From Panicum virgatum (lineage: Eukaryota; Streptophyta; Magnoliopsida; Poales; Poaceae): DNA of 64,000 nucleotides. The first letter of the stretch is position 1; every line of letters starts with the position of its first letter. Positions 23,443 to 34,576 of this stretch are shown here, in pieces. The DNA lies in contig NC_053138.1 in the NCBI RefSeq assembly GCF_016808335.1, positions 57,628,951 to 57,692,950 on the forward strand, given 5' to 3'. Both the position numbers and the translations under genes were made by a program. The notes beneath the pieces were generated by a model, which had not been told where the DNA came from, ran no database searches, and worked only from the letters and a program-made list of their open reading frames with translations.

Positions 23443-24697
23443 AAGCAATTGTGAGAAATTCTTTCAAGCAATCATTTGTGACACTGAATTATTTTTTCCT
23501 TGGTCGATCAGCTTGCTGGGTCTTTTGTTAATCTTTTTCAAATTAGCTCTTGATATTTGATTATGTGGAAAAACATTGAGCTTATCATTGCTTGTCGGAT
23601 TCGCTTGGCATGGGTGAACTAGAAATTTTAATCCTCTCCTTGCTTGTTATATGACTTGTTTTGCTTCCATGATGTATCAATAAATTCCTAAATCCTAATC
23701 ATTCCTTGGGCGAGCATGCCACTTGTTGTCTTGCTTCACCTTGGCAATTAGAAAAGAGGTGTGTTGGTTTGTAATGGGGATATAGGCCAAGTTTTTTGGT
23801 TTGTTAAAATTTTTATTGGCTCCCATTCACTCACCCTTTTGGTCAACATTTCAGTCCTTCACTCTACTCTTGGTTCTTGGTTTACTTAGTGTCATCAGAA
23901 ACTACAAAATCACCTGTGATGTGGATTATAGAATCAGTTTTTGCAATGGATAAACTGTTGTGAGCCGAACTTAACTATGTTATGACACTCTGTTGTCTAC
24001 AGGTCCTGCAGACTGTATGGCAGAGGACACTGGAATGAGCGAGCACCTAGGTGCAATGGCTTCAAGAGTTGACTTAAAGATGTCTTTACTCAAAGATGTC
24101 ATGGTGGAGTACAGGGAGATAAAACATGTAATCGATGGGGTAACCAAAGAAAAGGAGAGGCTCCAACAAGAGAAGGAGAGGTTCCAGCATGAGAAGGAGA
24201 TGCTCCAGCATGACCAGCATGGTCATCTCTACTATATGCATGTCAAATTCTGTTTTTGAAAATGTTCGTCAAATTCTGTTTCTCCAAATAGTCTACTTGG
24301 TTCCACGATGTGTGATATTGTGTTCGTTGGCACGATCACATTCTGTAGCATAATATCCACCAAAATCATGCGTTTTATTGCATTCTCTAACCATTCCTTG
24401 TCAGTTGAAATACCATTCCTATTTTAAAATTTCTTTTCAGCAAATGGAGAGTCTTTGGTTGCAATGAAGGAGGACCTTTTGGCATCAAAGCACACATATT
24501 AGTGGAAGCAAGGGATGCAGTTGTGGCATTAACGGAGGAGATTTCTCAAAAGAACTGTTACCTGGAGTTACTAAAGAAAAAGCTTCAGGAGAGTGAAGCC
24601 AAGAATAATCAAGCTGAGCAACAGCGTGGAAGTGTTACGGAAATTATCCAACCAAGAGGGGTAATAATGACATTGCCTTTGCTCCCAGTAATAAATT

Positions 24698-25923
24698 GAG
24701 CTCTTTTACGGTGGTTGTGGCCTGTGGGTGCCTTTTAATGCCTATGAGTGCTTATACAAAGTAGTAGTTTTAATTAAATTTAATTGATGAAGGGTGCTTC
24801 AGTAATTTTGCCTCCCAAAAGCCCACGGACACCACACCCCACCACCGTATCCCGCCGCCTCCAGCCGTGCCCTCGCCGTCGCGTCAAAAATCAAGATCCC
24901 TCGGGCATCAGCATTAGCGTCTGCGACGTCCACGCCGCCGTGTTCCCCTACTTCGCCCGGTGGTGCCAAGCCTTCGGCAAGGTGTTCGTCTACTGGCTGG
25001 GCACCAACCTCAACCACATGGTCGGGGTCATGCAGCGGGCCACTGCCGGGATGCTGCGCGCTGGGCCGACGCCGTGGCCGCCGGCCAGAGCGTCATTGAC
25101 GTCGAGGCCGGCATCGTCCGGAACGCCGCCGAGATCATCGCCAAGCAAGGCGCCAAGGCCAGCTTTGGCCTGGACGACGGCGATGAGGCCGGCGCGCGGG
25201 TGTTCGAGAAGCTACAGGCCATGCAGGCTCGAACCGCCTGGTGAGTGTTCCGCTGGCGCGTCTGCTGCGCATGCGCAGGACGTACGAGGCGTGGAAGCTC
25301 GGCCGGGAGATCGGCGCGCTGCTAGCTCATGGAGATGACCGATGCGAGGAGTCAGAGTGGCAACAGCAAGAAGGAAGACCTGCTGTCGCGCGGCAGGTTA
25401 TGACGCGGCGGGAGATGGTGGACGAGTGCAAGACCCTCTTCTTCGGCGGGCACGAGATGACGGCGTTGGGCTTGTCGTGGACGCTGCTGATGCTGGCGGC
25501 GCACCCGGAGTGGCAGGAGGCGCTGCGGGAGGAGATCGAGGAGGTGGTGGGCGGCGACGGCGAGGACGAGGACGAGGGCCCGTTGGAGCTGGACCGGGGA
25601 TCATCCTCGCCACCGACCGCGGAAATGAACGAGCCAACGCGAGCGGCGCAGGCTGGATGAACGACACATCGAAACCAGAGACTCTTCCAACTTATATTGA
25701 TTTACTATCTTACCCTTGATTAAATAAAATTATCACAGTTATTTGATAGGTATTAGGTATTATGGGCCCACCAATTTGATAGGTATTAGGTGCTTATGGG
25801 CCCACCATTAAGTATGCATCAGATGCCTATAGGTGCCTTTCTTTTTATGCCTCTTGATGCTTATCAATTCTGAACCGTCGGATTGAGCCATCCATTTTTC
25901 CCCCAACCATTGTAAAAAAATTG
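24698..25923. mobile_element. Mutator-like element carrying a P450 fragment (Pack-MULE candidate)
   Basis: A 1226-bp insert in the intron after exon 2 of XH copy 2, flanked by the 9-bp repeat TAATAAATT (24689-24697 and 25924-25932). The uninterrupted version is in copy 1 at about 9297. The ends are imperfect inverted repeats (TTTTACGGTGGTTG against TTTTACAATGGTTG on the other strand) with similar subterminal sequence. There is no transposase. The GC-rich cargo against AT-rich ends is typical of Pack-MULEs. Confidence 0.75.
24850..25640 (+). pseudogene. Captured cytochrome P450 fragment (CYP72-clan/CYP714-like)
   Basis: Three stretches in different frames read as P450: VFPYFARWCQAFGKVFVYWLG (about 24940-25002; the C-helix side), a D/E-helix region (about 25085-25225) and the I-helix region TLFFGGHEMTALGLSWTLL (about 25432-25488), the oxygen-binding AGxET-equivalent motif. 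The heme-binding Cys region is absent. P450s are ER-bound monooxygenases, and CYP714 members modify gibberellins. The subfamily call is tentative. Confidence 0.7.
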
Positions 25924-26644
25924 TAATAAATTATTTCCTAATGTCATTTGTCAGTCTCATTCTGCAGTGCAGCCTAACATGTTGTGACTCTTTATATTTT
26001 GAACTTCTGTTGTTTTTTCATATTATATGCTATGCCTTGTTGGGTTTCATCTCTAGTCAGCCCCAACTTGCTTGAAGATAATGCTTTGTTGTTGTGATTA
26101 AACTTGCACATTAAATATTGCTTTATTGTTTTTCCTCGCACATTTTTGTATATTAACTTTTATAGATAATTGATCTTCTCCTTGCCTTGCTTGGAATACA
26201 TGGAGTGCCGTAACGTAGTACCTCTGCAGAGAAATCAACATGCGTTTTCTCTTTTTTGTAATTTTCGCTGAGGTCAAACAGTCCTAAGACACCTATCTAT
26301 GTTCATATCCTTCCCTTTAGTAAATTGACGGGGTGCCTGCTACCTTTTTTATTTACAAAACTGTCAATGCACATATCATAATATGTTTAATCTCTCCCAC
26401 ATTGGATTATATCAGGCTCACTAAATATTCATTTTGAAAATAGGTGCAAACAAGATCAATGCAAAAGAGGAAAAGACCATCTGAAGGACCATTGGACTAT
26501 GGTGCTGATGAAAATGGGCATGCTGGCCAATTGGATGCTCTATCTTCGTCGTAAAATCTCAATGTATGGAACCTTTGCAAACTACCAAACTTCTAAGATA
26601 ATAGTATTATCCCTATCGATTTCATTTCTCTTCATTCTTTGTGC

Positions 26645-26885
26645 TCGGTAGTTTACATAAGCAACTCTGCACTTTTCTCATTTGTGAACTACAGCAAGTG
26701 ATTGACATTTTTGTTTCAGTTCAGTAGCAGCTCTTAGTTCTTTATTGAGTGAATAGTATTCCTGTTATTTGCTTGTCAATAGGAGGTGCAGCTTACTTCG
26801 TTTTTTGTCTGAGTTACTGTTAACCACCTACTTAGTAGCTTTGTTTATTCTTCAAATGTTTTTCTGGCCGGCGGTTGCAATATTC
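26645..26885 (+). repeat. Third copy of a leader-intron segment
   Basis: About 240 bp matching 7365-7610 and 21350-21555, the XH leader introns, now inside copy 2 just after exon 3 and in place of the copy 1 exon 4 region. This suggests local rearrangement within the duplication. Confidence 0.75.
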
Positions 26886-26985
26886 TGTTTTGTGCTTATA
26901 TGAGTTTTGTTGGGAGACCAGAGGCAGACAAAATCCATGAAGGAGGGAAACCCGCTGCAAGGTGTCTTGAGTAATCATCATTTGA

Positions 26986-27781
26986 GGCCCTGTTTGGCAG
27001 GGCTCCAAGCGGAGCCTTGCCAAACGGTGGTTTTGGCACCAGCTCCAGGTCTGGAGCCCCCGCTGGAGCCCCTCGAGGCTTCCACACGCGAGGAGGAGCT
27101 AGGAATTCGTGGCTCCACGCGGCCCCGGCCTCCTCTTGCCAGCCTTGCCCTCGGGTGGGGCTCGTCGGGGCGCAGCCTGCGAGGCTTGCCGGGGAGGAGG
27201 TGGCTGCCGGCGGCCGTTGGGAGGCGGAGGCGCGGTCCGCCGCGCTGGGAGGAGGAGGCGCGGGCCGCCGCACTGGGTGGAGGCATGGGGCCACGGCCAC
27301 CGCCGATGGGTGGAGGAGGCGGCGGCGCCAGGCGCGGCCCGCGGGGCCTGCCGGGGAGGAGGTCGCTGGCGGCGGCCGCTGGGAGCGGAGGCACGGTCCA
27401 CCGCGCTAGGAGGAGGCGCAGGCCGCCACGCAAGGAGGAGGCACGGGGCCACCGCCGATGGGTGGAGAAGGCGGCGGTGGTGGTGCTGGGCGACGGGGGT
27501 AGTTGCGAGGAAGGAGATGGGGGTGAATGGATAAGAGGAGAGGAAAAAAGAAAAGGGAAAGAAAAAGAAAAGAGGAGGAGAAAAAAAAGGAAAAAGGAAG
27601 AAAAGGAAAAAAGAAGGAAAAAAATAAAAAGGGCATTTTAGACATTTTACAACATCAATCTAACATATGAAGCTGTTTTGCCAAATATTTTTCAAAACGG
27701 TTCCAGCTCCACTAGAGAAGCTGCTCCACCAGAGGAGCCGGAGCTGTTTTTGAAGGAGCCGGAGCCCTGCCAAACAGGCCC
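26986..27781. mobile_element. PIF/Harbinger-like non-autonomous element, TSD TGA
   Basis: A 796-bp GC-rich element with inverted ends GGCCCTGTTTGGCAGGG / CCCTGCCAAACAGGCC and a 3-bp duplication TGA (26983-26985 and 27782-27784). It has no transposase. A family member in the opposite orientation is at 51016-51941. The 3-bp duplication suggests PIF/Harbinger, but the superfamily is inferred from it alone. Confidence 0.75.
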
Positions 27782-28359
27782 TGAATGTGCAGCAGTTCAG
27801 TGGCCATTGTGGAAGCAGTGATACTGGCTTGGAGGTGCTGAGGGGGAAAATGATCAAGGTTTACTCACATCCTGAACTTGAATTATTAATTAGTGTCCAT
27901 TTGAGATCCTTAAGTTTGAGATGTGACCAGATGAGTTGATGATACGTTTCATACACGGTAATTGTGTTAGGGATTCATGGAACTTGAGGGTGCACGTAAA
28001 TTTGGAGTGAAGGAAATGGGGAAACTAAACGAGAAGCCATTCCAAGCAGCTTGTGCTGTGGCACTGCCTCCTGAAGAAGTTGAATTGGCTGCCTCTGAAC
28101 TGTACTCTACATGGGAGAAGCTGCTCAACGAACCAAGCTGGAAGCCCTTCAAGATAGTTGCAGTTGGCGGTGATTGTCAGGTAAGTCATTTGTCAAAAGC
28201 TTTCTATTAATTAATTTGCAGCTTGTGTTTTGACAATTTTGTGACTAGAATGAGGTCATAGATGTTAATGACGAGAAGCTGCAAGAGCTGAGGAGGGAAT
28301 GGGGAGAAGGCCCGTACAAGTCTGTTGTTGATGCACTGATGGAGAGGAAAGAGTACAAC

Positions 28360-28564
28360 TGTAACGAACATGGCCCCATTTAAGCCATTTTGAGTGATTT
28401 TGGTGATCGAATGACAACGTAATCAATGAGACTAATAAGTTTGTCAAGTAAACTTTTCTAGATTCTAGGGATGAAGTAAAAAGGTCAAGCAAAGCAAAAC
28501 ACGAAAAAAGAATTCAAAGAAACGTTGAATTAAACGAGTTCTACACTAAACAGTAGCACCGGTT
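28360..28564 (-). mobile_element. Solo LTR, family A (copy 2), left piece
   Basis: Begins TGTAACGAACATGG directly after ACAAC (28355-28359) within the last exon of XH copy 2. It is broken at 28564 by the hAT-type unit and resumes at 45445. The LTR is in reverse orientation relative to the copies at 13797 and 29598. Confidence 0.9.
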
Positions 28565-28927
28565 CAGGGCCATTTCCAAGAATTTGGGGCCCCGGTGCGA
28601 AATAGAATATGGGGCCCTAAAATATTAAAATACTATATGCTTAATAAATTAAGATATACTTTTGAACAATTATATAACTCAATTAATCAAAGAATTAGCA
28701 ATCTTCACAATTAATTTCATAAACCAAACAAGAGTATTACGAATTAATTCGAAAATCACTTGTATATGGATGAAAATTAGCTGTGCTGTTTTGGGCTAGA
28801 TATGGTCAAAATTAAGCTCTAATCGCATGTCACTGTCACACCCGGTTTTAAGGACAAAACCGAATGCATAATTATATGTATGCCAGGATCAAACTTCATA
28901 CATATAGAGACATTATAAGTGAATAAT

Positions 28928-29089
28928 CAGTAACAGTATCACGAAAAAGAGAACTAAAACAAATAAAGACTATCAGAGTTATACAGCTTCTCCTAGAAAC
29001 GAATGCTTCAGTAACAGTATCACGAAAAAGAGAACTAAAACAAATAAAGACTATCAGAGTTATACAGCTTCTCCTAGAAACGAATGCTT
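28928..29089. repeat. Perfect 81-bp tandem duplication
   Basis: Two adjacent identical 81-bp units (28928-29008 and 29009-29089) inside the family-B LTR. Confidence 0.9.
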
Positions 29090-29597
29090 CAAACTTCACA
29101 GACAATCGACTGGGGGTTACGTACGCTTAGAACTCAGCAACATCTTCAAAAGACTTCACCACAACCTTCTCCTTCTGAGAAGCAGTAAGTAAGGGTGAGT
29201 ACACTTATGGTTGGTACTCAGCAAGGCTACAAGAAATAACCAGAAAATGATTTAAATCCATCTTTAAATTTATTAATCATGTGAGGGTCCAAGCCGCTCA
29301 TGATCGTGAGCACGGCTGATATATCAGTTTTACACTCTGCAGAGGTTGTACACTTTCACCACAATAAGCGTAAAAGTTTCGAAGAACTTTGAACCCAACC
29401 ACGCATATGTGCTGATCAGGCACAATACCACACTTTCGAGGTGTGATTGCATAGGGACGCTAAGCCCTTGACAATCCGCTAAGGTTTCAAGCCAAAGTGG
29501 TCATAACACTGTCCTAATGAGGTGGTACCCTGCCAAAGGACCATTAAACAATACCAATTGCCCCAAGAGGACTGAGCTATACCCCATCGATGCATCC

Positions 29598-31080
29598 TGA
29601 AAGGATCGGGTGCTCTAGCCTAAGAGGGGGAGGGGGTGAATTAGGCACTCTAAAATACTTAGACTTATGGCTCCAACTAGTTTGCACAAAATTTAAACTA
29701 AAATAAGCTATCTAGATGTGCAACTATGGTTGTTCTAGTGTGAAACCCCTATCCCAAAAGAGTTTAGCAACCTATAGCCTTTTCTATCAAGAAACTACTC
29801 TATGAAAGTAAAGACAAACAAATTGCTAGTATGAAATGCGGAAGCTTAATGAGCGGGATAGGAGATAGCAAACTCTTGACGCGGGTGTTTATCCCGTGGT
29901 TCGGTTAGCCACAAAGGCACACCTACATCCACGTTGTTGTAGCACTCACTAAGAGTATTGCTACTCGGCCACCAAGTCTCTTCCGTGAACACAATCACGG
30001 TCACCTTGGCCCCGGGTTCCACTAAGGAGCTTCTCCACAAAGGATGGGGGTATCCACGTCCCCCGCACAAAGTGTCGTCGCCGCTCCACACCAAGTCGGA
30101 GGGTCGATGATGTTGCCGGCGAGCTTCACAGCTCCAAGGGGACGGCGCACCAAGCTCTTCTTTTGGTTCACTAGAGAACCACAGCACAAGGGCTCAAGGC
30201 CTTGCAATCTCACTCACTAAGAGCTAATCCTTTACACAACACTCTCAAAGTGTGCTAAGGGCTAAGGATATGAACACTAAGCTCTTGGATGGCTTGGAGT
30301 GGTTATTGGGTGTGTATGTGACTTCCTTGAACTCCAACAAACTTCAAATGGCTGGGGGATGCCATATATATAGGCCTCCAAGTCGTGGAGCCGTTGCTCC
30401 AACGGTCAGCAGAAATCTGCGTACCATCGGATGAACCGATGATTCTGCCAGGGATGGCGTCGGTTCATCCGGTCACTCTAAGCAACTGAAGTAGCCGTTG
30501 GCTTCACTGACACAGTTGCAGCGACTCCAGGGACCATCGGTTAGACCGATGCTTAGGGCGTCGGTTCAACCGGTCACACACGGCAACTGGACTAGCCGTT
30601 GGGCCACCCTCTTCCGCTGATGTCAATGCACCGATGCTATGCTCCGACGCCTCGCCGGTTCAACCGGTGCTGAAGACTTGGCTCCTGCGTGCTTGACATC
30701 GTCTCTGGAACATGGTACGTTGAATGCACTGATGCCTGTCTTGAAGCCGTCGGTTCAACCGGTGCTTCACTTGATCTTTCATATGATCTCCAGAGGCGCA
30801 CAGACTTGTGCCAAAAGCCAGGCCGTCGGATCATCCGACAACCATCGGATGCACCAATGCCTATAGCATCGGTTCTTCCGGTGCTACTGTTTTCAGTAGA
30901 ACTCGTCCAATTCAGCGTTTCTTTGAGTTCTTTCTTCATGTTTTGCTTTGCATGGCCTTTTTACTTCATTCCTGGGATCTAAAAATGTTCACTTAACAAT
31001 ACCATTAGTCCCATTGATTGCATTGTCATTCGATCACCAAAATCACTCGAAATGGCATAAATGGTGCCATGTTCGTTACA
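29598..31080. mobile_element. Solo LTR, family A (copy 3), TSD CATCC
   Basis: A 1483-bp unit from TGAAAGGATCGGG to GTTCGTTACA, flanked by CATCC (29593-29597 and 31081-31085). Inserted in the family-B LTR, hence younger than it. Palindrome-like ACCGGTT/AACCGGT units lie at about 30420-30890. Confidence 0.93.
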
Positions 31081-33105
31081 CATCCCCTCTTACCCTTTCG
31101 GTAAGACTGTCACAAGCTATAGTCTCTAATTAATTGGCCAAGACCAGAGCCATGTAGTATTGTGGTTGTACGGTTTTCTTGGATGGTTCTCCATGTTCCA
31201 ATTAAATCATCATAATACTCTTGTAAATAAGCATAGACAGAAAGATGGTTAGGGTCACTTGCTTTTCTCCAACGAAAAGCTACTCTTACTGCCCTTTAGC
31301 TCTTGCTCACTTGGAGAACTTGATTCTTCAATCTTCAAACAGCGATTCTTCTACTCGAAGCAATCATCGAGCAAACATACAAAGCAACAAAAAGATAGAA
31401 CTAAGAACAATACACCAAAATAAAAGAAAATCTTTAAAAGAATATACTAAAGGATAGGGCTCGCTGCTACGGTTACGAGAGCACAAAAAACGCAGAAAAC
31501 GGAGCTAGGACATGGAAACTACCGGATAAACGGTGGGTTAGGGATTTAGTCGCGATTAACTATAAACGTGAAAGGCTAGCAAAAAGGATTTGCGAGGCAC
31601 ATTAAAGTGTGCTCACAAAGGATAACAAGGTGATAAAACTACTGCACACGTCACAAGGATCACGTGAGCGCAAGAATCGATGAAAATGGAGTTAAAACGA
31701 AGAAGTTATGGCTAAAACAAGGTTCTAGGGGTTTATTTGTGAAGAAACAGAGCTTCCAGGGGCTAGATCTGAAGAAACTAGAGACCTAAACATAATTAAA
31801 CCCTAAACTTGGGGCCTAGCGTGCAAAACTGCAGCTCAGGGACGGCGGACTCTATTTTTGAAAAGCTCAGGGGATAAAACAGAAAATAAAGGGCTGTTTT
31901 GTAAAACTTTTTAAACTGGCGTGGACAGCGGGTTTATTTCCAGAAACCGAAGGGACTCTTTTGCAAAACCACCGAGGGTTGACCGGTAACCTTGAGTTTT
32001 GACACGGATTAGATCCAATCTGGACTGTTGAATCTCGATCGGATGGCCTCTAGCGGCTCAGGGAGTTTGGCAGCGGCGCTGGCTGCTGGCGCCGAAGCTA
32101 GCGGCGGCGCGGTCGCCGGAGAACAGCGCAAACACATTTCCGGCGGCGGTTTCACCTGGGGTCTTGCCTGGGAGCGAGCTGGGGTGATGGAGAACTCAAT
32201 TAGGGGGTTGGCTCGGGCTAAAGGTGAGCGAAGCAGGGCGCATGGCGGCTCATGGCGGAGCGGCGGCTCCGACGAGAGGTCCCGAGCGAAGCAGAACGCG
32301 AGGGAGAGGGAAATAGGGTTGTCGAGCTCCTAAACCTCAGCGCGATGCTCCGGGAAGTCTCGAATTCGACCTTGAAGCAACGGAACGACGGCGGCGCGAA
32401 CCTCCGAGCAACTCCAACAATGGCGGCGGCTGCGGCTAGGGTTTACGAGGGCTAGAGGCGGCGGCTTCGGGTTGGGGTTCCAGGAGGTGCGGGCGGCCGC
32501 TATTTATAGGGCGGCCGGGGCTGGCTTGGCATGCACGCCAAGGCGCTGCGCGGGGACGCGCGTGCTACGGCGGGACTCGGCGGAGTCCGCACCCGACACG
32601 GGAAGAAGAAGGCCTTGACGGGCGGGGCCCGCGTTGCAGTGACGCTGAGAGAGGGGAGGCGGAGCCGGCCGTGTGAGGGAAAAGAGATGGGCCGGCGGGG
32701 GGGGGGGGGGACGGGCTGGGTTGTGTTTTTGGGCTGCGGAAAAAGAAAAGGCAAAAGGGAGAGGGAGGGAGAGATTTGGGCTGGTTGGGCTAGAATCAAA
32801 GAGAGGAAAAAGAAAAGGCTTTGCATTTTTGAAACTGATTCAAACAATTCAATTCAAACTCGAATTCAGAAAATTCAAATTCAAACTGAACAACAAGCAA
32901 TAAAACAATGCATTGCGGCATGAATGCAAACGAAACCAAACATCCTTATTTAATTTTGAAGACAACCAATATATATTTTCTTTTACACTAAATTCCCTTA
33001 AAAAAATAAGTGTTGGGAAAATTTTAAAATTATGAGAAATTTGTTGTTTTATTTTTAATTTTAATGACATCCTTAAATTTAAAAATTTCAGCGTATGACA
33101 GTCAC

Positions 33106-33885
33106 GTATTTACATTGAGTCTCTTAAAGTGTTGTTGACTGCTGCCGCGGTCCATGAGGTGCTGAGATCAAAGATCAGTGGATCGCCTGGCACCTACATG
33201 GTTGCATGGGCCAGGGGCTGGAGGGGAGGGGGCTCATCATCGGCAATGGCAACGGCCTACGGGGCTGATGAACGATGATCTTGGCTTGCAAGTTCGCGAT
33301 GGACAACAGCGCCAGTAGAATGTGGAAAGGACACACTACTTGATACGGACGATACTCGCTGTGATAATTCAATATCGCAATGTACCGGATGATCAATAGC
33401 GAGCATCGTCCATATAAAGTACTGTGTCCTTTCCACATTCTACTAGCGCTGTTGGTTATACGCGAACTTGCAAGCCGCTATTGTCGTTCGTCAACCCCGT
33501 GCAATGTACCGGATGATCAATAGCGAGCATTGTCCATATCAAGTACTGTGTCCTTTCCACATTCTACTAGCGCTGTTGGCTATCGCGAACTTGCAAGCCG
33601 CTATTGTCGTTCGTCAACCCCGTGGGCCATTGCCATTGCCGATGATGAGCCCCCTCCCCTCCAGCCCCTGGCCCATGCAACCATGTAGGTGCCAGGCGAT
33701 CCACTGATCTTTGATCTCAGCATCTCATGGACCGCGGCAGCAGTCAACAACACTTTAAGATACTCAATGTAAATACGTGACGTACTGAGGAGAGTTGAAG
33801 AATGTGATTAGAACTGAATTTTGACCATATCTAGCCCAAAACAGCACAGCTAATTTTCATCCATATACAACTGCTATTCGAATTT
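33106..33885. repeat. Snap-back inverted repeat of hAT sequence with internal tandem repeat
   Basis: hAT sequence at about 33106-33400 is followed by the same sequence reversed (about 33630-33870). In between, a unit of about 124 bp starting CAATGTACCGG is repeated in tandem (about 33379-33502 and 33503-33630). Transcription across it would give a long hairpin RNA. Confidence 0.8.
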
Positions 33886-34506
33886 TGACCGTCCGTAAGT
33901 TCTGACATCCAAACATTCTGGCATGTTCACAGTGGAATATGACGATCGGACATCTGAACCAAGGCGCGGACCATCCGCGGTCTACTGGAGGACAGTCTAC
34001 CTGAGGCCAACCGGTCTGACCGGTGGGTCTGACCGGTCTGACCGGTCCACCTGAAATCCGAGTACAATTAGAAATTTTCATAGATTTAGATCTGTAAAAG
34101 GATTTCTTGCGGGGCAAGTCCTCCCCACCCTATAAATATAACGGGCCACGGCTGATTAAGAGTATCCAATCGATCAAACACAAACCAATCTACTATTTTA
34201 TTGTCTTTACTTTTATCTCCAAACCCTAGCTCTTCCAATCCAATTATCTGTTGTTCTTCCTTCATTTTGACGACGTCTGAAGCGTTCTAGGCGGCCTGCT
34301 GACCATAGAACAACCCTGTGTTCGCTTGCCCTGATGAGTCCCTCCCGGGTGAGCGTTCGTTGGATTTTCGCGGGTTCACCAGCGAACCGGTTTGACCGGT
34401 CCCCACTACTGGTCTGACCGGTCTGCGTTGGAGGCACTGCAGCGAGCCTCTCCTCACGCCGCGTGATCGAGCGCGTTCGTGTGTTGGCCCAGAAAAGGCG
34501 TCAACA
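33886..34506 (+). mobile_element. Gypsy-type LTR, forward, 3' part
   Basis: Ends GGCGTCAACA and is followed within a few bases by the primer-binding-site-like TTTGGCGACTCCGCTGGGG (34511-34529). It contains a TATA-like CTATAAATATAA (34130s) and several ACCGGTCTGACCGGT units. Its left limit joins the hAT inverted repeat and is probably truncated. A reverse copy lies at about 41227-43632. Confidence 0.7.
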
Positions 34507-34576
34507 TATTTTTGGCGACTCCGCTGGGGAAGAAAGATCTTAGTTGTAAAAACCGATCTAATCTACCCCCAAGAAG

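Larger units (their letters stand above)
20182..26640 (+). repeat. Tandem duplicated segment, unit 2 (partner at about 6520-9985)
   Basis: The second unit of the XH gene duplication: leader introns and exons 1-3, expanded by a retroposon (21777-23442) and a MULE-like element (24698-25923). Outside the insertions, long blocks differ from unit 1 by only occasional substitutions. Confidence 0.85.
24017..28359 (+). pseudogene. XH-domain gene copy 2, 5' portion (disrupted)
   Basis: Tandem paralogue of the gene at 8652-10919. Recognisable exons are 24017-24221, 24441-24660, 26444-26563, a scrap of exon 4 at about 27785-27843, 27971-28180 and 28249-28359. The last is cut by a transposon and continues at 46620-46763. 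Lesions visible: 2 extra bases in exon 2 (near 24495-24500) that shift the frame into TAG, TAA at 26552-26554 in exon 3, loss of most of exon 4, and large insertions in introns. Exons 1-3 are nearly identical to copy 1, but the XH exons differ at roughly 40% of residues by eye, so the gene is a mosaic of recent and old duplication. Confidence 0.85.
28834..33100 (-). mobile_element. Solo LTR, family B (copy 2), with nested family-A LTR, TSD GTCAC
   Basis: From TGTCACACCC to GCGTATGACA, flanked by GTCAC (28829-28833 and 33101-33105). Reverse orientation relative to 16934-19526, with which it shares many blocks. After removing the nested LTR (29598-31080) it is about 2.8 kb. It interrupts the left hAT copy, whose sequence resumes at 33106. 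Confidence 0.9.

Noticed and set aside
26907..27641. Long open frames inside the GC-rich element
   Set aside because: Low-complexity Gly/Arg/Pro sequence within a non-autonomous transposon with clear ends.
33379..33630. CRISPR-like or satellite tandem repeat
   Set aside because: Only two units of about 124 bp without spacers, part of the hAT inverted duplication; the genome is a plant nucleus.
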